Below, one piece after another: positions 6,189 to 7,267 of a stretch of 7,267 nucleotides of DNA; the stretch's first letter is position 1, and each line of letters opens with the position of its first letter. Source of the stretch: Desulfobacteraceae bacterium (GTDB taxonomy: Bacteria > Desulfobacterota > Desulfobacteria > Desulfobacterales > UBA11574); assembly GCA_029857875.1 (NCBI GenBank), contig JAOUGB010000107.1, positions 1 through 7,267 of the forward strand, written 5' to 3'. The notes under the pieces were generated by a model. That model saw only the letters and a program-made list of their open reading frames with translations. It ran no database searches and was not told where the DNA came from. The position numbers were made by a program, and so were the translations under genes.

Positions 6189-6206
6189 CGTTAAATCAAG
6201 TATATT
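6178..6206 (+). promoter_or_regulatory. Candidate promoter of the inositol-phosphate synthase gene
   Basis: TTGAAT (6178-6183), a 17-base spacer, then TATATT (6201-6206): 4 of 6 and 5 of 6 consensus matches at ideal spacing. Transcription would begin near 6213, giving a leader of about 55 bases. The two elements are embedded in two different inverted repeats, which suggests regulated access. Confidence 0.45.
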
Positions 6207-6220
6207 GCTATTGCAATATA
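6201..6220. repeat. 8-bp inverted repeat over the -10 region
   Basis: TATATTGC (6201-6208) and GCAATATA (6213-6220) are exact reverse complements with a four-base loop. The left half coincides with the candidate -10 hexamer at 6201-6206. It could be an operator or chance symmetry in AT-rich DNA. Confidence 0.4.
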
Positions 6221-6266
6221 TTAGATTCACTAATTAAATTTATTCCTCTATTGATTGGATATTTAT

Positions 6267-7267
6267 ATGATCCCCATTAAAATCGGTATTATCGGTGTTG
6301 GCAACTGTGCCAGTTCGCTTTTGCAAGGAATTGCTTACTACCGAGGAAAAGACTACAGTGACGCCATCGGAATTCTAAATTGGTCAATAAATGGTTACAC
6401 ACCTTATGATATAAAAGTTGTTTCGGCATTTGATATCGATCAAAGAAAAGTCGGCAAAGATGTTCATGACGCCATTTTTGAGCGACCCAACTGCACTAAA
6501 AAGTTTGTTCCGAACATGCCGAAATCAGGGGTTAAGGTAGAGATGGGAAAGATTTTGGATGGTTTTTCGGAGCATATGAAAGACTATGAATCGGACTATA
6601 CATTTTTGATTTGTGATCAAAAAGAGCCGACCAAGAGTGATGTTGTCAAAATCTTAAAGCAGTCGGGCACGGAAATTCTCTTGAATTATTTGCCTGTGGG
6701 TTCAGAAGCTGCATCAAGGTTTTATGCCGAATGTGCCCTGGAGGCGGGCGTTTCATTTATCAACAATATTCCTGTTTTTATTGCCAGTGATCCGTCTTGG
6801 GCTGAACAGTTTAAGTCCAGGGGAATTCCAATCATCGGCGATGATATTAAATCCCAGGTCGGAGCTACGATTGTTCATCGTGCGTTAGTAAACCTGTTTG
6901 AAAAACGGGGCGTGAGATTGGAAAAGACGTATCAAATCAACACAGGGGGCAACACCGATTTTTTAAATATGTTGAACAGAAAGAGACTGGATAAAAAAAA
7001 GGAATCGAAAACAGCGGCTGTACAGGCTGTTTTAAGCAGAAAGCTCGAAGACCGCAACATACACATCGGCCCCAGTGATTATGTGCCCTGGTTGAATGAC
7101 AATAAAGTGGCTTTTATTCGAATGGAAGGCAGACTTTTCGGTGAAATACCAATGAACCTTGAACTAAGATTGTCTGTTGAGGATTCGCCCAATTCTGCGG
7201 GTGCTGCCATCGACTGCATCCGGTTATGCAAACTGGCTATCGAAAGAAATATCGGCGGGGTATTAGA
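6267..7267 (+). CDS. ino1: Inositol-3-phosphate synthase, 3' end outside window
   Basis: An open frame of 333 codons runs off the right edge without a stop. The enzyme isomerises glucose 6-phosphate to 1D-myo-inositol 3-phosphate using NAD, the first step toward inositol lipids and inositol-containing solutes. Evidence: the Rossmann dinucleotide motif GIIGVGNCASS (7-17); GDDIKSQVGAT (191-201), with K195 a probable active-site lysine; NTGGNTDFLNM (225-235); IGPSDYVPWL (267-276); and EDSPNSAG (305-312), the most characteristic block of the family. The short total length suggests the bacterial/archaeal form of about 360 residues, so perhaps 30 residues are missing, rather than the roughly 500-residue eukaryotic form. 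The ATG at 6267 is chosen because it precedes the Rossmann strand by a few residues and an in-frame stop lies at 6252. The Shine-Dalgarno is weak (GGA about seven bases upstream). It is divergent from the RAM-domain gene and unrelated in pathway to the gcdA operon. Confidence 0.93.
   Translation, partial: MIPIKIGIIGVGNCASSLLQGIAYYRGKDYSDAIGILNWSINGYTPYDIKVVSAFDIDQRKVGKDVHDAIFERPNCTKKFVPNMPKSGVKVEMGKILDGFSEHMKDYESDYTFLICDQKEPTKSDVVKILKQSGTEILLNYLPVGSEAASRFYAECALEAGVSFINNIPVFIASDPSWAEQFKSRGIPIIGDDIKSQVGATIVHRALVNLFEKRGVRLEKTYQINTGGNTDFLNMLNRKRLDKKKESKTAAVQAVLSRKLEDRNIHIGPSDYVPWLNDNKVAFIRMEGRLFGEIPMNLELRLSVEDSPNSAGAAIDCIRLCKLAIERNIGGVL

Larger units (their letters stand above)
5948..6266. promoter_or_regulatory. 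Divergent AT-rich intergenic region
   Basis: These 319 bases separate the RAM-domain gene (leftward) from the inositol-phosphate synthase gene (rightward). They contain a candidate promoter for each, a 12-bp inverted repeat (6149-6188) and an 8-bp inverted repeat (6201-6220). A 16-codon open frame at 6040-6090 is poorly supported. No RNA gene or further coding region is recognisable. Confidence 0.5.

Overview
The window looks like chromosomal DNA of an anaerobic deltaproteobacterium (Desulfobacterota, probably a sulfate reducer of the Desulfobacterales type). This is inferred from moderate G+C, a glutaconyl-CoA-decarboxylase-type carboxyltransferase next to a tungsten aldehyde:ferredoxin-oxidoreductase-family enzyme, and a bacterial/archaeal-type inositol-phosphate synthase. 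No rRNA, tRNA, CRISPR array or transposase gene is visible. Organism and pathway are inferences; the protein families are read directly from motifs.

Layout, left to right. Positions 1-31 hold the first ten codons of a minus-strand gene that leaves the window, with a good Shine-Dalgarno and a plausible promoter at 70-98. Positions 174-353 (minus) are a truncated second copy of the 3' end of the carboxyltransferase gene. Next, all on the minus strand, come an AOR-family oxidoreductase (375-2306), the carboxyltransferase gcdA (2429-4162) and a 77-residue biotin carrier protein (4166-4399). Transcription runs biotin carrier -> gcdA -> AOR. The first two are three bases apart and surely co-transcribed; a 122-base gap precedes the AOR gene. 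A roughly 196-base imperfect inverted repeat (4450-4645) separates this operon from a minus-strand gene for a secreted, membrane-anchored TPR protein (4757-5572). A stand-alone Lrp/AsnC-type RAM domain protein (5714-5947, minus) follows. A 319-base AT-rich divergent region with inverted repeats and candidate promoters then leads into a plus-strand inositol-3-phosphate synthase gene (6267 to the window end, incomplete).

How the genes may work together: the carboxyltransferase and biotin carrier form the soluble half of a biotin-dependent acyl-CoA decarboxylase, most likely glutaconyl-CoA -> crotonyl-CoA + CO2. The membrane (sodium-pump) subunit is not in the window. The AOR-family protein is probably a tungstopterin/[4Fe-4S] enzyme in the same catabolic route, but its substrate cannot be read from sequence. 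The TPR, RAM and inositol genes show no evident functional tie to that operon.

The most notable observations are the gcdA remnant on the far side of the AOR gene (about 87% nucleotide identity over 144 bases, original stop codon retained), the long inverted repeat upstream of the operon, and a 12-bp perfect inverted repeat overlapping the likely inositol-synthase promoter. I did not find a clearly new biological system.
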